Assembly: GCA_947496535.1 (NCBI GenBank)
Contig: CANMDE010000005.1
Span: 62,001 to 126,000 of the forward strand
Direction: 5' to 3'
Source: an uncultured Paracoccaceae bacterium
Lineage (GTDB): Bacteria; Pseudomonadota; Alphaproteobacteria; Rhodobacterales; Rhodobacteraceae
DNA length: 64,000 nucleotides
Positions 1 to 8,978 of the stretch are shown one piece after another. A program made the translations under genes and the position numbers. The notes below the pieces were generated by a model. The model was given only the letters and a program-made list of their open reading frames with translations, did not search any database and had not been told where the DNA came from. Position 1 is the stretch's first letter. Each line of letters opens with the position of its first letter.

Positions 1-128
1 ACTGGGCGCGACACGGGGCACGACCTGACGCGTTTCCGATTTTCGCGGTTTTCTGATGGTAGCAAGCTGGTTTTGGGTCCGAACCTCTAGCGGTTTCGCT
101 GCGGTGGGCTATGTTTGGAAGATAGCCA
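1..128. other. Left-edge region without an assignable gene
   Basis: Frame 1 of the + strand is open from the window edge to a TAG at 88-90 and could be the last 29 codons of an upstream gene, but the peptide shows no motif that identifies a family. The remaining 56 bases lead to the ribosome-binding site of the amidohydrolase gene. No promoter stands out. Confidence 0.3.
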
Positions 129-146
129 TTGAAGCCGAGGAACCCA

Positions 147-1310
147 ATGCCCGTCAAAAACCGCTTTGCAGAACTTCTTCCTGAAATCACCGCTTGGCGG
201 CGGGATTTACATGAGAACCCCGAGCTTTTGTTTGAAACACACCGGACTGCCGGCATTGTCGCTGACAAGCTGAAGGAATTCGGATGTGACGAGATTGTCA
301 CCGGTGTTGGACGGACCGGCGTTGTTGGTGTGATCAAGGGCAAGACGGATACGGCGGGCAAGGTTATCGGCCTGCGTGCGGATATGGACGCATTGCCGAT
401 CCACGAACAAACGGGGCTTGAATATAAATCCAAGGTCGACGGTGCCATGCATGCCTGCGGCCACGATGGCCATACGGCGATGTTGTTGGGGGCGGCGAGA
501 TACCTGGCCGAGACGCGAAATTTTGACGGAACCGTGGTCGTGATCTTCCAGCCCGCCGAAGAAGGCGGCGGTGGCGGCAAAGAAATGTGCGACGAAGGCA
601 TGATGGACCGATGGAACATTCAAGAGGTCTACGGCATGCACAACTGGCCGGGTAAACCTGTAGGGGCATTCTCGATCCGTCCGGGCGCGTTCTTTGCGGC
701 GGCTGACCAGTTTGACATCGTGATCGAAGGCAAAGGCGGCCACGCTGCAAAACCACATGAAACGGTGGATTCTACGCTGGTTGCGGCCCACGTTGTCACG
801 GCCCTCCAATCCATCGCCAGCCGGAACGCGGACCCGGTGGATCAGGTCGTCGTATCGGTGACATCGATTGAATCGTCTTCCAAGGCGTTCAATGTCATTG
901 CGCAGAAAGTGTTCATGAAGGGAACAGTGCGAACCTTGTCGCCGGAAATGCGCGATCTGGCGGAAAAGCGACTAAAAGAGATTTCTGAGGGAACAGCGGC
1001 GGCATTTGGGGCCAAGGCCGATGTGACCTATTACCTTGGTTATCCGTGCATGGTGAATCATGATGATCAGACCGCGTTTGCGGCAGAGGTTGCGAAATCG
1101 ATATCAGGTGACTGTGAAACAGCCCCGCTGGTGATGGGCGGTGAGGACTTTTCCTATATGCTGGAAGAACGCCCTGGCGCGTATATTCTTGTGGGCAACG
1201 GCGATAGCGCGTCTGTCCATCACCCGGAGTACAATTTCAACGATGATGCAATCCCTGCGGGGTGCAGTTGGTGGGCCGAAATAGTTGAACAGCGGATGAA
1301 GGTAGCTTAG
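147..1310 (+). CDS. M20 family metallo-amidohydrolase (hippurate hydrolase-like)
   Basis: Predicted cytoplasmic zinc-dependent hydrolase that removes N-acyl or amide groups from amino-acid-type substrates; the exact substrate cannot be read from sequence. The 387-residue product has the usual length and the M20D metal-site motifs HACGHDGH, QPAEEG, GMHNWP and, near the C terminus, VHHPEYNF. The lid domain has the family motif GKGGHAA. The ATG at 147 was chosen because GAGGA lies a few bases upstream; an in-frame TTG at 129 has no better signal. It is followed by a short gap and a gene for a secreted protein of unknown function, so the context gives no pathway. Confidence 0.88.
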   Translation: MPVKNRFAELLPEITAWRRDLHENPELLFETHRTAGIVADKLKEFGCDEIVTGVGRTGVVGVIKGKTDTAGKVIGLRADMDALPIHEQTGLEYKSKVDGAMHACGHDGHTAMLLGAARYLAETRNFDGTVVVIFQPAEEGGGGGKEMCDEGMMDRWNIQEVYGMHNWPGKPVGAFSIRPGAFFAAADQFDIVIEGKGGHAAKPHETVDSTLVAAHVVTALQSIASRNADPVDQVVVSVTSIESSSKAFNVIAQKVFMKGTVRTLSPEMRDLAEKRLKEISEGTAAAFGAKADVTYYLGYPCMVNHDDQTAFAAEVAKSISGDCETAPLVMGGEDFSYMLEERPGAYILVGNGDSASVHHPEYNFNDDAIPAGCSWWAEIVEQRMKVA

Positions 1311-1343
1311 GAGGGCGACTCAACCCTAGCGAAAGGCGAGTCT

Positions 1344-1784
1344 TTGAAGTTTCCGCGTGTTTTTAGGTCATTGATCGTTGTGACCGCACTTATGTTCCCC
1401 GCACAATCAAGTGCTTTGGAAGTTGTTGTAGATCAAAGTTTTAACGGTATCCGGTTCGATTGGGATCGAACAGGGGATATGTTGATCCGGTACCGCCCCG
1501 TAATCCACGAGGGTGAGCTTCATGTCTGCGGTGCCTATAGCAACCGGGGCGGTCGCACATTCGTTCGTTTGGGGCGTGAGGTTATGCGTCAGGCGTCTGC
1601 GTCCGTGTCGGGCTCGACCGTCGTTCGAAATCTTAGTTTCTTTAATGTTGTTTCCAATGCGAACAACAGCAATGGCCTGGAAGGTCAGGTTGCGAATTGC
1701 GTCAATACAGGACGCGCTGCGACAGCTGCCGAGTTGGGTACATTTGAACTGAACGTTCGCGACGGCAAATATCGGGTGCGGTAG
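1344..1784 (+). CDS. Secreted protein of unknown function
   Basis: A 146-residue protein with a clear Sec signal peptide: a basic start (MKFPRVFR), a hydrophobic stretch and an AQSSA-like cleavage region near residue 24. The mature part is polar with two cysteines, one in HVCGAY and one in VANCVN, which could form a disulfide in the periplasm. The start is a TTG preceded by AAAGGCGAG at good spacing. It lies 33 bases after the amidohydrolase and converges with the next gene. No family was recognised, and a function cannot be given. Confidence 0.6.
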   Translation: MKFPRVFRSLIVVTALMFPAQSSALEVVVDQSFNGIRFDWDRTGDMLIRYRPVIHEGELHVCGAYSNRGGRTFVRLGREVMRQASASVSGSTVVRNLSFFNVVSNANNSNGLEGQVANCVNTGRAATAAELGTFELNVRDGKYRVR

Positions 1785-1802
1785 ATATGGCTCAGGGCGG
1801 GA

Positions 1803-2480
1803 CTAGCCGCCCACAGTCATCCGGCACAACACGGTGTTGTCCAGCACCAGATCGTCGCTCCAGATGAATTCAGCGGCACTGCTCCATTCTATCTCGTGGT
1901 AGCCATCTTTGGGGGCTACGGCGGCAGATGAATGGACAGTGGCTTGATCCCAGTCGCTGTCGTCAAAATCAGGTGCTGTCCAGTCAGCGGGAATCTCTTC
2001 CGTGACAGATGCACAGGCGCCTTCGCCCTCGACCGGGTTTGCAGAAGCCGCACAGGTTGCTGGGTCAACTGGTGCCGTATGAACTGTCTTGCAGCGCCAG
2101 TCGGCATTGGTTGCGGCTAGTAAATCACCGGTTTCTGCATTTCTGAACTGTGCGATGGCTCCACCATCACCGGTCTGCTGCCGATCGGTGCCGATGTATT
2201 CCAGGCCGGTGTCGTTTTCTTTAAAGTCGCGGAATTCGAATGCCAAAGTCATTGGGAGGTCGGCGTTGAAACCGATGCTGTCTGCATTGAAAGAACGCTC
2301 TGTCATGTAGGGCGTGCTGTCTTCGAAAACGGGGGTTCCATTCACCGAAAGAAAGAACCAGTTATCGACCCATATATCCCCAACGATCGCGGTATCGCCT
2401 TCGGTCTGGATCAAGTAATCCTGTGCCGTGGCGGGCAGGGCCAGTAGGCAAAGGACCATAGCGGAGCCGGTCAAATGCAT
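1803..2480 (-). CDS. Secreted protein of unknown function (periplasmic, Asp/Trp-rich)
   Basis: A 225-residue protein that starts with a signal peptide ending near ALPATAQ (residue 20). The mature chain is acidic and rich in aromatic residues, with several Trp residues (WVDNWFF, DWTAPDFDDSDWDQA) and cysteines that could pair in the periplasm. The segment DWTAPDFDDSDW resembles the start of a carbohydrate-binding-like beta-sandwich, but that is only an impression. AAGGAAG precedes the ATG on the minus strand. The gene lies downstream of moaA on the same strand, 60 bases away, without an evident functional link. Confidence 0.6.
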   Translation of the reverse strand: MHLTGSAMVLCLLALPATAQDYLIQTEGDTAIVGDIWVDNWFFLSVNGTPVFEDSTPYMTERSFNADSIGFNADLPMTLAFEFRDFKENDTGLEYIGTDRQQTGDGGAIAQFRNAETGDLLAATNADWRCKTVHTAPVDPATCAASANPVEGEGACASVTEEIPADWTAPDFDDSDWDQATVHSSAAVAPKDGYHEIEWSSAAEFIWSDDLVLDNTVLCRMTVGG

Positions 2481-2540
2481 TGGATCTTCCTTTCGGTAAG
2501 AGGCAAAGCTTTAACGTATGGAGCGACTATTTCCGTCGTG

Positions 2541-3545
2541 TTAGCCGCCGGTATGGCTCATGTGGCGGCTGACCTGGCCATCAACTTTCTGACGCGAATA
2601 GTCAAAATCGTGGCCCTTGGGTTTGAGCGCGATGGCGGCACGAATGGCATCTTCCAGCGCATCGTCTGCCTCTGACGCGCGAAGTGGGCCGCGCAGGTCG
2701 GAATGACCTTCCTGACCGAGGCAAGTATAGATCTCACCTGTGCAGGTGATCCGCACCCGATTGCAGCTTTCACAGAAATTATGCGACAGCGGGGTGATGA
2801 AGCCGATTTTCTGGCCCGTTTTTTCGACGCGAACATAACGTGCGGGGCCGCCCGTGCGTTCAGGTAGTTCGGTCAGGGCACTCCTCGTTTCCAGTTCTGC
2901 ACGCAAATCTTTGAGCGACCAGTATTGGCCAAACCGGTCTTCGTTGCCCAGATCGCCCATTGGCATGACTTCGATGAATGTCAGGTCAGCGTCGCGGGTG
3001 GCGCACCAGTCAGTGAGCGTATGCAACTCGCCCTCGTTAAAGCCTTTCAGGGCGACCGTGTTGATTTTCACCCGCAACCCGGCATTTTGGGCGGCATCGA
3101 TCCCGCGTAGTACCTGCGGCAAACGTCCCCAGCGGGTGATGTCGGCGAATTTTTTCTCATCCAGCGTATCCAGTGAGACATTGATGCGCCGGACGCCTGC
3201 GGCGTAGAGGTCATCCGCGAATTTTTCGAGCTGACTGCCATTAGTGGTTAACGTCAACTCTTGCAGCGCTCCGTTATCGAGATGCCGAGACATGCTGCGA
3301 AAGAAGGTCATGATATCGCGACGCACCAAGGGCTCGCCCCCGGTGATACGCAGTTTACGCACACCAAGGTGGATGAAAGCCGAACAAAGACGGTCCAGTT
3401 CTTCCAGCGTCAGAAGGTCTTTCTTGGGTAGGAACGTCATATTTTCCGACATGCAGTAGACGCAGCGAAAATCGCAACGATCCGTAACAGATACCCGCAG
3501 GTATTCGATGGCGCGTGCGAAAGGATCGATCAGTGGTGTGGTCAT
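2541..3545 (-). CDS. moaA: GTP 3',8-cyclase (molybdenum cofactor synthesis)
   Basis: Radical-SAM enzyme that, with MoaC, converts GTP to cyclic pyranopterin monophosphate, the first step of molybdenum cofactor synthesis. The 334-residue product has the N-terminal cluster motif CDFRCVYC, the SAM-binding region ITGGEPL, the second cluster [11 protein letters not shown] and a downstream CLG, and it ends in the conserved GlyGly tail (HTGG). The ATG at 3545 starts the typical MoaA sequence; the frame continues upstream to a TTG at 3569 that lacks support. No other moa gene is in the window, so the gene is separated from its pathway partners here. Confidence 0.95.
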   Translation of the reverse strand: MTTPLIDPFARAIEYLRVSVTDRCDFRCVYCMSENMTFLPKKDLLTLEELDRLCSAFIHLGVRKLRITGGEPLVRRDIMTFFRSMSRHLDNGALQELTLTTNGSQLEKFADDLYAAGVRRINVSLDTLDEKKFADITRWGRLPQVLRGIDAAQNAGLRVKINTVALKGFNEGELHTLTDWCATRDADLTFIEVMPMGDLGNEDRFGQYWSLKDLRAELETRSALTELPERTGGPARYVRVEKTGQKIGFITPLSHNFCESCNRVRITCTGEIYTCLGQEGHSDLRGPLRASEADDALEDAIRAAIALKPKGHDFDYSRQKVDGQVSRHMSHTGG

Positions 3546-3631
3546 GGAATGAAGGTAAGGGTGGGCCAACGGTTGCGCAAGCGTGATCGAAGGGGTTGTC
3601 AGCGTGATGCACCCGAAATACCGTCACTTTC

Positions 3632-4108
3632 ATGAAATGGACTATGCTATTGCCAATTGTCGCTGTGGTTGGCTGCGCCGAGGGTTTTTCCGGCGGAGCG
3701 CTTGATCAACCCGTTGAGACAGCGACGGTTGTGACACCGACCTTAGATCCGACGCCGGCACCACCTCCGCCGACAGGTGCGACCACGGTTGATGAATTCG
3801 ATACCACCACGCAAGAGGATCGCGCCGCAGCCATAGCGGCATCCGAACCGGAAGGTGAGCAGGAATTGGGCACAACCATCGCCGCACTGGGGCCGCCGAC
3901 CGAACCCGGGATTTGGTTGAAAACGCCTCTGGTATCGGAGTTGACACAAGGCCGGGTCGAATATCCGGGTAATGGCAAATCCGTGAACCTGGAGTTGCGG
4001 CCTTCTGGTGGGGCGGAAGGGTCGGGTAGTCAGATATCTCTGGCGGCGATGCGGTTGCTGGAGGCACCTTTGACGGGGTTGCCCGAATTGGTGGTTTATC
4101 AAAGGTAG
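3632..4108 (+). CDS. Proline-rich lipoprotein of unknown function
   Basis: A 158-residue protein with a short hydrophobic N terminus and a lipobox VVGC that puts the lipidated cysteine at about residue 15. A Pro/Thr-rich stretch (TPAPPPPTG) follows, which could span the periplasm, and then an acidic, Ala-rich region and a C-terminal part of about 60 residues. Roseobacter homologues of this kind are known to me as hypothetical proteins that are sometimes misnamed D-galactarate dehydratase; no catalytic feature supports that name. Divergent from moaA with 86 bases between them. Confidence 0.65.
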   Translation: MKWTMLLPIVAVVGCAEGFSGGALDQPVETATVVTPTLDPTPAPPPPTGATTVDEFDTTTQEDRAAAIAASEPEGEQELGTTIAALGPPTEPGIWLKTPLVSELTQGRVEYPGNGKSVNLELRPSGGAEGSGSQISLAAMRLLEAPLTGLPELVVYQR

Positions 4109-4152
4109 GCCGTCGAGGTGGCTTCTACTGTGCGCTTTGAAGCTTTCAAAGG

Positions 4153-4168
4153 TTTGACACACGTCAAA
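4153..4168. promoter_or_regulatory. Perfect inverted repeat TTTGAC-N4-GTCAAA
   Basis: The two six-base arms are exact reverse complements around ACAC. The shape (TTTG-N8-CAAA) is that of a CRP/FNR-superfamily half-site pair. It lies between two converging genes, so no target gene is obvious, and it may be chance. Confidence 0.3.
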
Positions 4169-4271
4169 TTTCACGATGGATTAGATACAACGATAACTCG
4201 GTTTCCAGCCAATCAGTCAAATCAGGGGACAGAATAAACTAATGGGGTGACCAGCATTCCATGCTTTTTTC

Positions 4272-4949
4272 TCATTCCCTGAGTTTCCGTGACGCCTCTT
4301 TCACTGCAAATGGTTTCATCGCATCGCTGTGCCGGTCCAGAAACGCCTGCACCCGGGCCGGGTCGTGTTTGGACAATTCCCGCAGCCACCACGCAACGGC
4401 TTTCTGAATGAACCAATCATCGTCAGTGACATAGGTGGCGGCCCATTCGAGCACGCGGTCTCGTGTCTCTATTTCGTGGGGCTTGGGGTGATTTTGTTTT
4501 GTCCAAGGCAGTGTCATCACCAAAGCCGCCCGGCGGGTCCACATGTGGTCGGACCTTGTCCAGTCTTCGACTTGGTTCAGTCGGGTGGGGTCCGCGACCA
4601 GCCGTTTCTGGCCAGCGATGCTCGCGTGGTCCGCCACGGCCCATGCGTCGAAATCTGGCACCCAAGAGCTGATGAGAGTCCACGCCTGGTTGTCATCTGG
4701 TCGGATACGGGCCTGGGTCAGCAGTTTGGCGGCAGCGATACGGCCTTCGTGGATATTGGTTTTCCAGAGATCCGCGGCAAGTTGCAGGCGAGTATCAAGG
4801 TCGACCGCAGCGCGCCATTCTTTTACGTGGGTATCGATGACCGGGTTGGCGACGCCCATATAGGGACGATCGATCTTATGGTAGGCCCGCATCTCGATTG
4901 CCTTTTGTGCATCGCCGCCGAGGGCAGCAATGGCGTCATCAACGTTCAT
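4272..4949 (-). CDS. AlkD-like DNA alkylation repair glycosylase
   Basis: Predicted base-excision enzyme that removes alkylated purines (3-methyladenine, 7-methylguanine type). The 225-residue product is an all-helical HEAT-like protein with the family's aromatic and charged landmarks: DFDAWAVADH (Trp and catalytic-type Asp), WTRRAA (Arg) and AWWLRELSK. Length fits AlkD. The start ATG at 4949 overlaps the glmS stop in an ATGA arrangement, so it is probably translated by coupling to glmS; the longer in-frame extension inside glmS is not real. A second ALK-superfamily glycosylase (AlkC-like) is encoded at 55180. Confidence 0.82.
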   Translation of the reverse strand: MNVDDAIAALGGDAQKAIEMRAYHKIDRPYMGVANPVIDTHVKEWRAAVDLDTRLQLAADLWKTNIHEGRIAAAKLLTQARIRPDDNQAWTLISSWVPDFDAWAVADHASIAGQKRLVADPTRLNQVEDWTRSDHMWTRRAALVMTLPWTKQNHPKPHEIETRDRVLEWAATYVTDDDWFIQKAVAWWLRELSKHDPARVQAFLDRHSDAMKPFAVKEASRKLRE

Positions 4950-6763
4950 TCCACGGTCACGGATTTCGCGAGGTTGCGGGGTTGGTCCACATCCGTCCCT
5001 TTGGCGACGGCTGTGTGATAGGCTAGCAGCTGCGCCGGCACGGCGTAGAGGATGGGTGCGAGAAATGGGTCGACCTCCGGCATGATGATGGTTTCCCAAA
5101 CACCCACACCAGCCTCATCCGCCCCTTTCTGATCAGTGATCAGCAGCACCTTTCCGCCGCGTGCCATGACCTCTTGCATGTTCGATATCGTTTTGTCGAA
5201 CAGAGCGTCGCGTGGGGCCATGACGATGACGGGGACGTGTTTGTCTACTAGCGCGATTGGCCCATGTTTCAGTTCACCAGACGCATACGCTTCGGCGTGG
5301 ATGTAGCTGATTTCTTTCAGCTTTAGTGCACCTTCGTGGGCGAGTGGATACATCGCTCCGCGTCCCAAAAAGAGGATATCGCGTGCTTCAGCCAGTTTGC
5401 GAGAAATCTTGTCGGTTTTGTCTTGAATGCTGAGGGCTTGGTTCAAAAGACCTGGGAGGGCTTTGATTTGGACGAGTTTCTCTGCCAAGGCGTTGTCGTC
5501 GATCCGTCCCCTTTGATGCGCAGCTTTGAGCACCAGAAGGGCCAGAGTGGTCAACTGACAGGTAAAGGCTTTGGTTGAAGCCACCCCGATTTCGGTGCCA
5601 GCGAGGATTGGCAAAGGTAGGTCGCTTCCGCGAGCGATGGAGCTTTCGGGTACATTTACGACCGACACGATCTTGGCGGCCTTGCCCTCCATGTAGCGCA
5701 GGGCGGCGAGGGTATCTGCTGTCTCGCCTGACTGGCTGACGAACAGGGCCACGGTGCCTTGTGTCACGGGCGGTTCGCGGTAGCGGAATTCGGACGCGAC
5801 ATCGACCTCGACGGGGATACCCGCCACCTGTTCAAACCAGTATTTGGCAACCATGCACGCATAGAATGCTGTGCCGCATGCGACCATGCTCAGCCGTTCA
5901 ATTTGCGTGAAATCAAGGCCCGGTTCGGGCAGGGTGATGCTGTCGCCATCGATGTAATGGCTAAGCGCGCCTTGCAGCACGGTGGGCTGTTCGGCGATTT
6001 CCTTGGCCATGAAATGCTTGTAGCCGCCTTTATCGACCCGCGCGGTATCGATCTGGATGACGCGAACGGGCCGGTTGGCGATGTTGCCACCCTTGTCGCG
6101 GATTTCAACGGAATTGCGGGTGACGATGGCCCAGTCGCCTTCTTCCAGATAGGTGATCTGGTCGGTCAAGGGGGCAAGTGCGATGGCGTCGGACCCCACG
6201 AACATTTCACCAGTTCCATGGCCGATGGCCAGCGGTGAACCTTTGCGGGCGGCGATGATCAAGTCATCCTCGCCCTCGAACAGAAAACAAAGTGCGTAGG
6301 CACCTTCGAGCCGGGCAATGGTTTGTTCGGCAGCGTCACGGGGGCTGAGCCCTTGGTCAAGGTAATGCTGGGCGAGCAGGGCGACGGTTTCGGTGTCTGT
6401 GTCAGTTTCGTAGCCGATGCCTTGATCCGCCAGAAATTCGCGCAACTCGCGGAAGTTTTCAACGATGCCGTTATGGACAACGGCTACGTCCTTTGCCTTA
6501 TGGGGATGTGCGTTGTCGGTCGATGGCGCGCCATGTGTGGCCCAGCGAGTGTGGCCGATCCCGGCCTTGCCGGCCAGCGGGTCGTGGACGAGCAGGTCGG
6601 AGAGGTTGATCAGCTTGCCGACAGCCCGCCGGCGGTCAAGCGTCTGCCCGTTGATTGTTGCAATACCCGCGCTGTCATAGCCGCGATATTCGAGCCGCTT
6701 GAGCGCCTCGACCATGATGGGGGCCGCTTCGTGATTGCCCAGGACGCCGATGATGCCACACAT
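4946..6763 (-). CDS. glmS: Glutamine-fructose-6-phosphate aminotransferase (isomerizing)
   Basis: Makes glucosamine-6-phosphate from fructose-6-phosphate and glutamine, the entry step to UDP-GlcNAc for peptidoglycan and lipopolysaccharide. The 605-residue product begins MCGIIGV, giving the N-terminal nucleophile Cys after Met removal, followed by the class II glutaminase domain (to about residue 215) and two SIS sugar-isomerase domains with the phosphate-binding SQSGETADT motif. It ends in the canonical LAKSVTVE. It lies three bases after glmU on the same strand and overlaps the AlkD-like gene by four bases, so glmU-glmS-alkD reads as one operon. No glmS ribozyme-like leader can fit in the gap. 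Confidence 0.97.
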   Translation of the reverse strand: MCGIIGVLGNHEAAPIMVEALKRLEYRGYDSAGIATINGQTLDRRRAVGKLINLSDLLVHDPLAGKAGIGHTRWATHGAPSTDNAHPHKAKDVAVVHNGIVENFRELREFLADQGIGYETDTDTETVALLAQHYLDQGLSPRDAAEQTIARLEGAYALCFLFEGEDDLIIAARKGSPLAIGHGTGEMFVGSDAIALAPLTDQITYLEEGDWAIVTRNSVEIRDKGGNIANRPVRVIQIDTARVDKGGYKHFMAKEIAEQPTVLQGALSHYIDGDSITLPEPGLDFTQIERLSMVACGTAFYACMVAKYWFEQVAGIPVEVDVASEFRYREPPVTQGTVALFVSQSGETADTLAALRYMEGKAAKIVSVVNVPESSIARGSDLPLPILAGTEIGVASTKAFTCQLTTLALLVLKAAHQRGRIDDNALAEKLVQIKALPGLLNQALSIQDKTDKISRKLAEARDILFLGRGAMYPLAHEGALKLKEISYIHAEAYASGELKHGPIALVDKHVPVIVMAPRDALFDKTISNMQEVMARGGKVLLITDQKGADEAGVGVWETIIMPEVDPFLAPILYAVPAQLLAYHTAVAKGTDVDQPRNLAKSVTVE

Positions 6764-6766
6764 GGT

Positions 6767-8110
6767 TTAGGACCCCTTTGCTTTGAGCGCTTTAAGTTTC
6801 TCGAAGAACCGGGTCGCAAAACCCGGCTTGTTTGATTGCTGGGCGCGGGCCACAGCGAGGTCGCCGGGCGGTACGTCTTTGGTGACGACTGAACCGCTGG
6901 CGGTCATGGCACCGTCGCCAATACTGATCGGAGCGACGAGCATGGTGTTGGAGCCGATGAAAACCTCTGCTCCGATATTTGTCTGGTGTTTGAAAACGCC
7001 ATCGTAGTTGCAGGTGATCGTACCCGCACCTATGTTGCTGCGTTCGCCGATCTGTGCGTCGCCAATGTACGAGAGGTGATTGACCTTGGCCCCTTCAGCG
7101 ATCTGGGCGTTCTTGACCTCGACGAAATTGCCGATCTTGACGTCTTCAGCCAGTTCCGCGCCGGGGCGGAGCCTCGCGTAGGGGCCGACAACGGCGCCGC
7201 GCGAGATATGGCAACCTTCGAGATGCGAGAAGGCGCGGATCGTGGTCCCGGATTCAATGGTGACGCCGGGACCGAAGACCACGTTGGGTTCGATGATTGT
7301 ATCGCGCCCGATGACGGTGTCATGGGCGAAAAATACTGTTTCGGGGGCGGTCAGTGTGACGCCGCCCTCTTGGGCCGCCTGACGAGTCCGGTTTTGGAAA
7401 AGCGCCTCTGCCGCGCTGAGTTCGGCACGGGAATTGATGCCAAGAGTTTCTGCCTCGTCACAGCGAACGACAGTGGCGGTCAGACCTTTGGAACGGGCGA
7501 TCCCGATGATGTCAGTCAGATAGTATTCGCCAGCGGCATTGTCGTTGCCAACAGCATTGACGAGTTCGAAGAGTGTGTCTGCCTTGGCTGCAACCACGCC
7601 GCTATTGCAAAGGTTTACGGCACGTTCTTCTTCGTTTGCGTCTTTGTATTCCACGATCCGGTCAAGTTGATCGGTTTTCATGATCAGGCGACCATAGCGA
7701 CCGGGATCGGCAGCCTCAAACCCCAGAACGACCACATCATGGGTCAGCCGTGCTGCAGCCATGGCTGCGAGCGTTTCGGGGCGGACAAAGGGCGTATCAC
7801 CGTAAAGGACAATTGCGTCTCCGTCGAAACCTTTCAGAGCTTCGCGAGCTTGCGCGACTGCGTGACCGGTGCCGTGTTGTTCCTTTTGAAGAGCGGTGTG
7901 GATATCCGGATCATAGCTTTTGGCAGCTTTTTCAACAATTTTGGCACCGTTGCCTGCAACGATGACTATCTGTTCGGGGTCCAACGCCGCCCCAGATTTC
8001 ATCGCATGGATCAGCATTGGCGCGCCGCCGATTTGGTGCAGAACTTTGGGCAGGTCGGAATTCATTCTCGTCCCCATGCCCGCCGCCAAGATAATCAAAG
8101 CTGTTGCCAT
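6767..8110 (-). CDS. glmU: Bifunctional GlcNAc-1-phosphate uridyltransferase / glucosamine-1-phosphate acetyltransferase
   Basis: Catalyses the last two steps of UDP-GlcNAc synthesis: acetylation of glucosamine-1-phosphate and its uridylation. The 447-residue product has the N-terminal nucleotidyltransferase signature LAAGMGTRMNSDLPKVLH and a C-terminal left-handed beta-helix of hexapeptide repeats (NLSYIGDAQIG-type repeats, with EVKNAQI and TCNYDG). The ATG at 8110 has GGTGGGG just upstream; an in-frame GTG at 8119 is an alternative. First gene of the glmU-glmS-alkD set, divergent from the HAD phosphatase. Confidence 0.96.
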   Translation of the reverse strand: MATALIILAAGMGTRMNSDLPKVLHQIGGAPMLIHAMKSGAALDPEQIVIVAGNGAKIVEKAAKSYDPDIHTALQKEQHGTGHAVAQAREALKGFDGDAIVLYGDTPFVRPETLAAMAAARLTHDVVVLGFEAADPGRYGRLIMKTDQLDRIVEYKDANEEERAVNLCNSGVVAAKADTLFELVNAVGNDNAAGEYYLTDIIGIARSKGLTATVVRCDEAETLGINSRAELSAAEALFQNRTRQAAQEGGVTLTAPETVFFAHDTVIGRDTIIEPNVVFGPGVTIESGTTIRAFSHLEGCHISRGAVVGPYARLRPGAELAEDVKIGNFVEVKNAQIAEGAKVNHLSYIGDAQIGERSNIGAGTITCNYDGVFKHQTNIGAEVFIGSNTMLVAPISIGDGAMTASGSVVTKDVPPGDLAVARAQQSNKPGFATRFFEKLKALKAKGS

Positions 8111-8237
8111 ATGCCCCACCGTTTATCGTTTTTTCTGGTCTTCTAACGGACTGCCCCATTTTCACAAGGGTTGGGGCTTCACTTCACCTTTCGTATCGTT
8201 ACAGAGAACGGGGTGCTTTGCAAAATATGGATGGTCG

Positions 8238-8900
8238 ATGCGGACAGTGATTTTTGATTTGGATGGCACCTTGGCAGATACCAGTGGTGACCTGATCGCT
8301 GCAGCCAACCACTGTTTTCGCGGGCTCGGTTTGGGTGATTTGCTGGACGCTACGACCGATGCGGCGACAGCGTTGCGCGGCGGGCGGGCGATGCTCAATT
8401 TGGGGTTTTCGCGTGTGGATGGTGTCGCGGAGGATGAGGTTGACCGTCAGTATCCGATACTACTGGCTGCATATGCGCAGGATATCGACAGGCATACAGT
8501 GCTCTATCCTGGTGCGATGGAAGCGGTCGAGGCATTGAGATCGGATGGATATGCCGTGGGCATCGCCACCAACAAGCCCGAAGGGTTGGCCGAAAAGCTG
8601 ATGCGAAGCCTAGGCGCGCGGGATGCCTTTGCCTCGCTCATAGGGGCGGATACCTTGCCGGTGCGCAAACCAGACCCCGAGCATCATTTTGAGGCCGTGC
8701 GTCGTGCGGGAGGTGATCCGGCAAAATCGTTGTTGGTGGGGGACACAGCGACTGATCGTGACACGTCGCGCAATGCCGGGGTGCCTTCGGTTCTGGTGAC
8801 CTTTGGGCCGGGGCGCGATGATGTGCTGGCGCTTGATCCTGAGGCAACGATTGATTGCTTTGCTGATTTGCCGGGGGTTGTGCGGCAGTTGATCGGCTGA
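8238..8900 (+). CDS. HAD-superfamily phosphatase (phosphoglycolate phosphatase-like)
   Basis: Predicted cytoplasmic phosphatase of 220 residues. HAD motifs are in order: FDLDGTLADT at the N terminus (nucleophile Asp), ATNKPEGL (motif II Thr/Asn region), a Lys in VRKPDP, and GDTATDRDTSRNAGV (acidic motif IV). Length and cap position match phosphoglycolate phosphatase, but substrate is not fixed by these motifs and a sugar- or nucleotide-phosphatase role is possible. The ATG at 8238 begins exactly at the conserved fold; the frame is open much further upstream antisense to glmU, which is not coding. Confidence 0.85.
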   Translation: MRTVIFDLDGTLADTSGDLIAAANHCFRGLGLGDLLDATTDAATALRGGRAMLNLGFSRVDGVAEDEVDRQYPILLAAYAQDIDRHTVLYPGAMEAVEALRSDGYAVGIATNKPEGLAEKLMRSLGARDAFASLIGADTLPVRKPDPEHHFEAVRRAGGDPAKSLLVGDTATDRDTSRNAGVPSVLVTFGPGRDDVLALDPEATIDCFADLPGVVRQLIG

Positions 8901-8978
8901 TCTGGTCTTATCACAGGGGCGTAACTGGACAGAACTCACCCATTGACGCGGTGGCAGGCAGCACCCCAAGATGACGTC

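Noticed and set aside
4213..4245. Remnant of a REP-associated transposon (GGGGACAGAATAA-like string)
   Set aside because: Only a short resemblance without transposase gene or terminal repeats.
4329..5018. 229-residue open frame on the + strand
   Set aside because: Antisense to the AlkD-like gene and the end of glmS; no ribosome-binding site and no recognisable protein.
6986..8146. 386-residue open frame on the + strand
   Set aside because: It lies antisense to glmU, whose protein is full length with all domains. The frame has no family features and is a product of high-GC codon bias.
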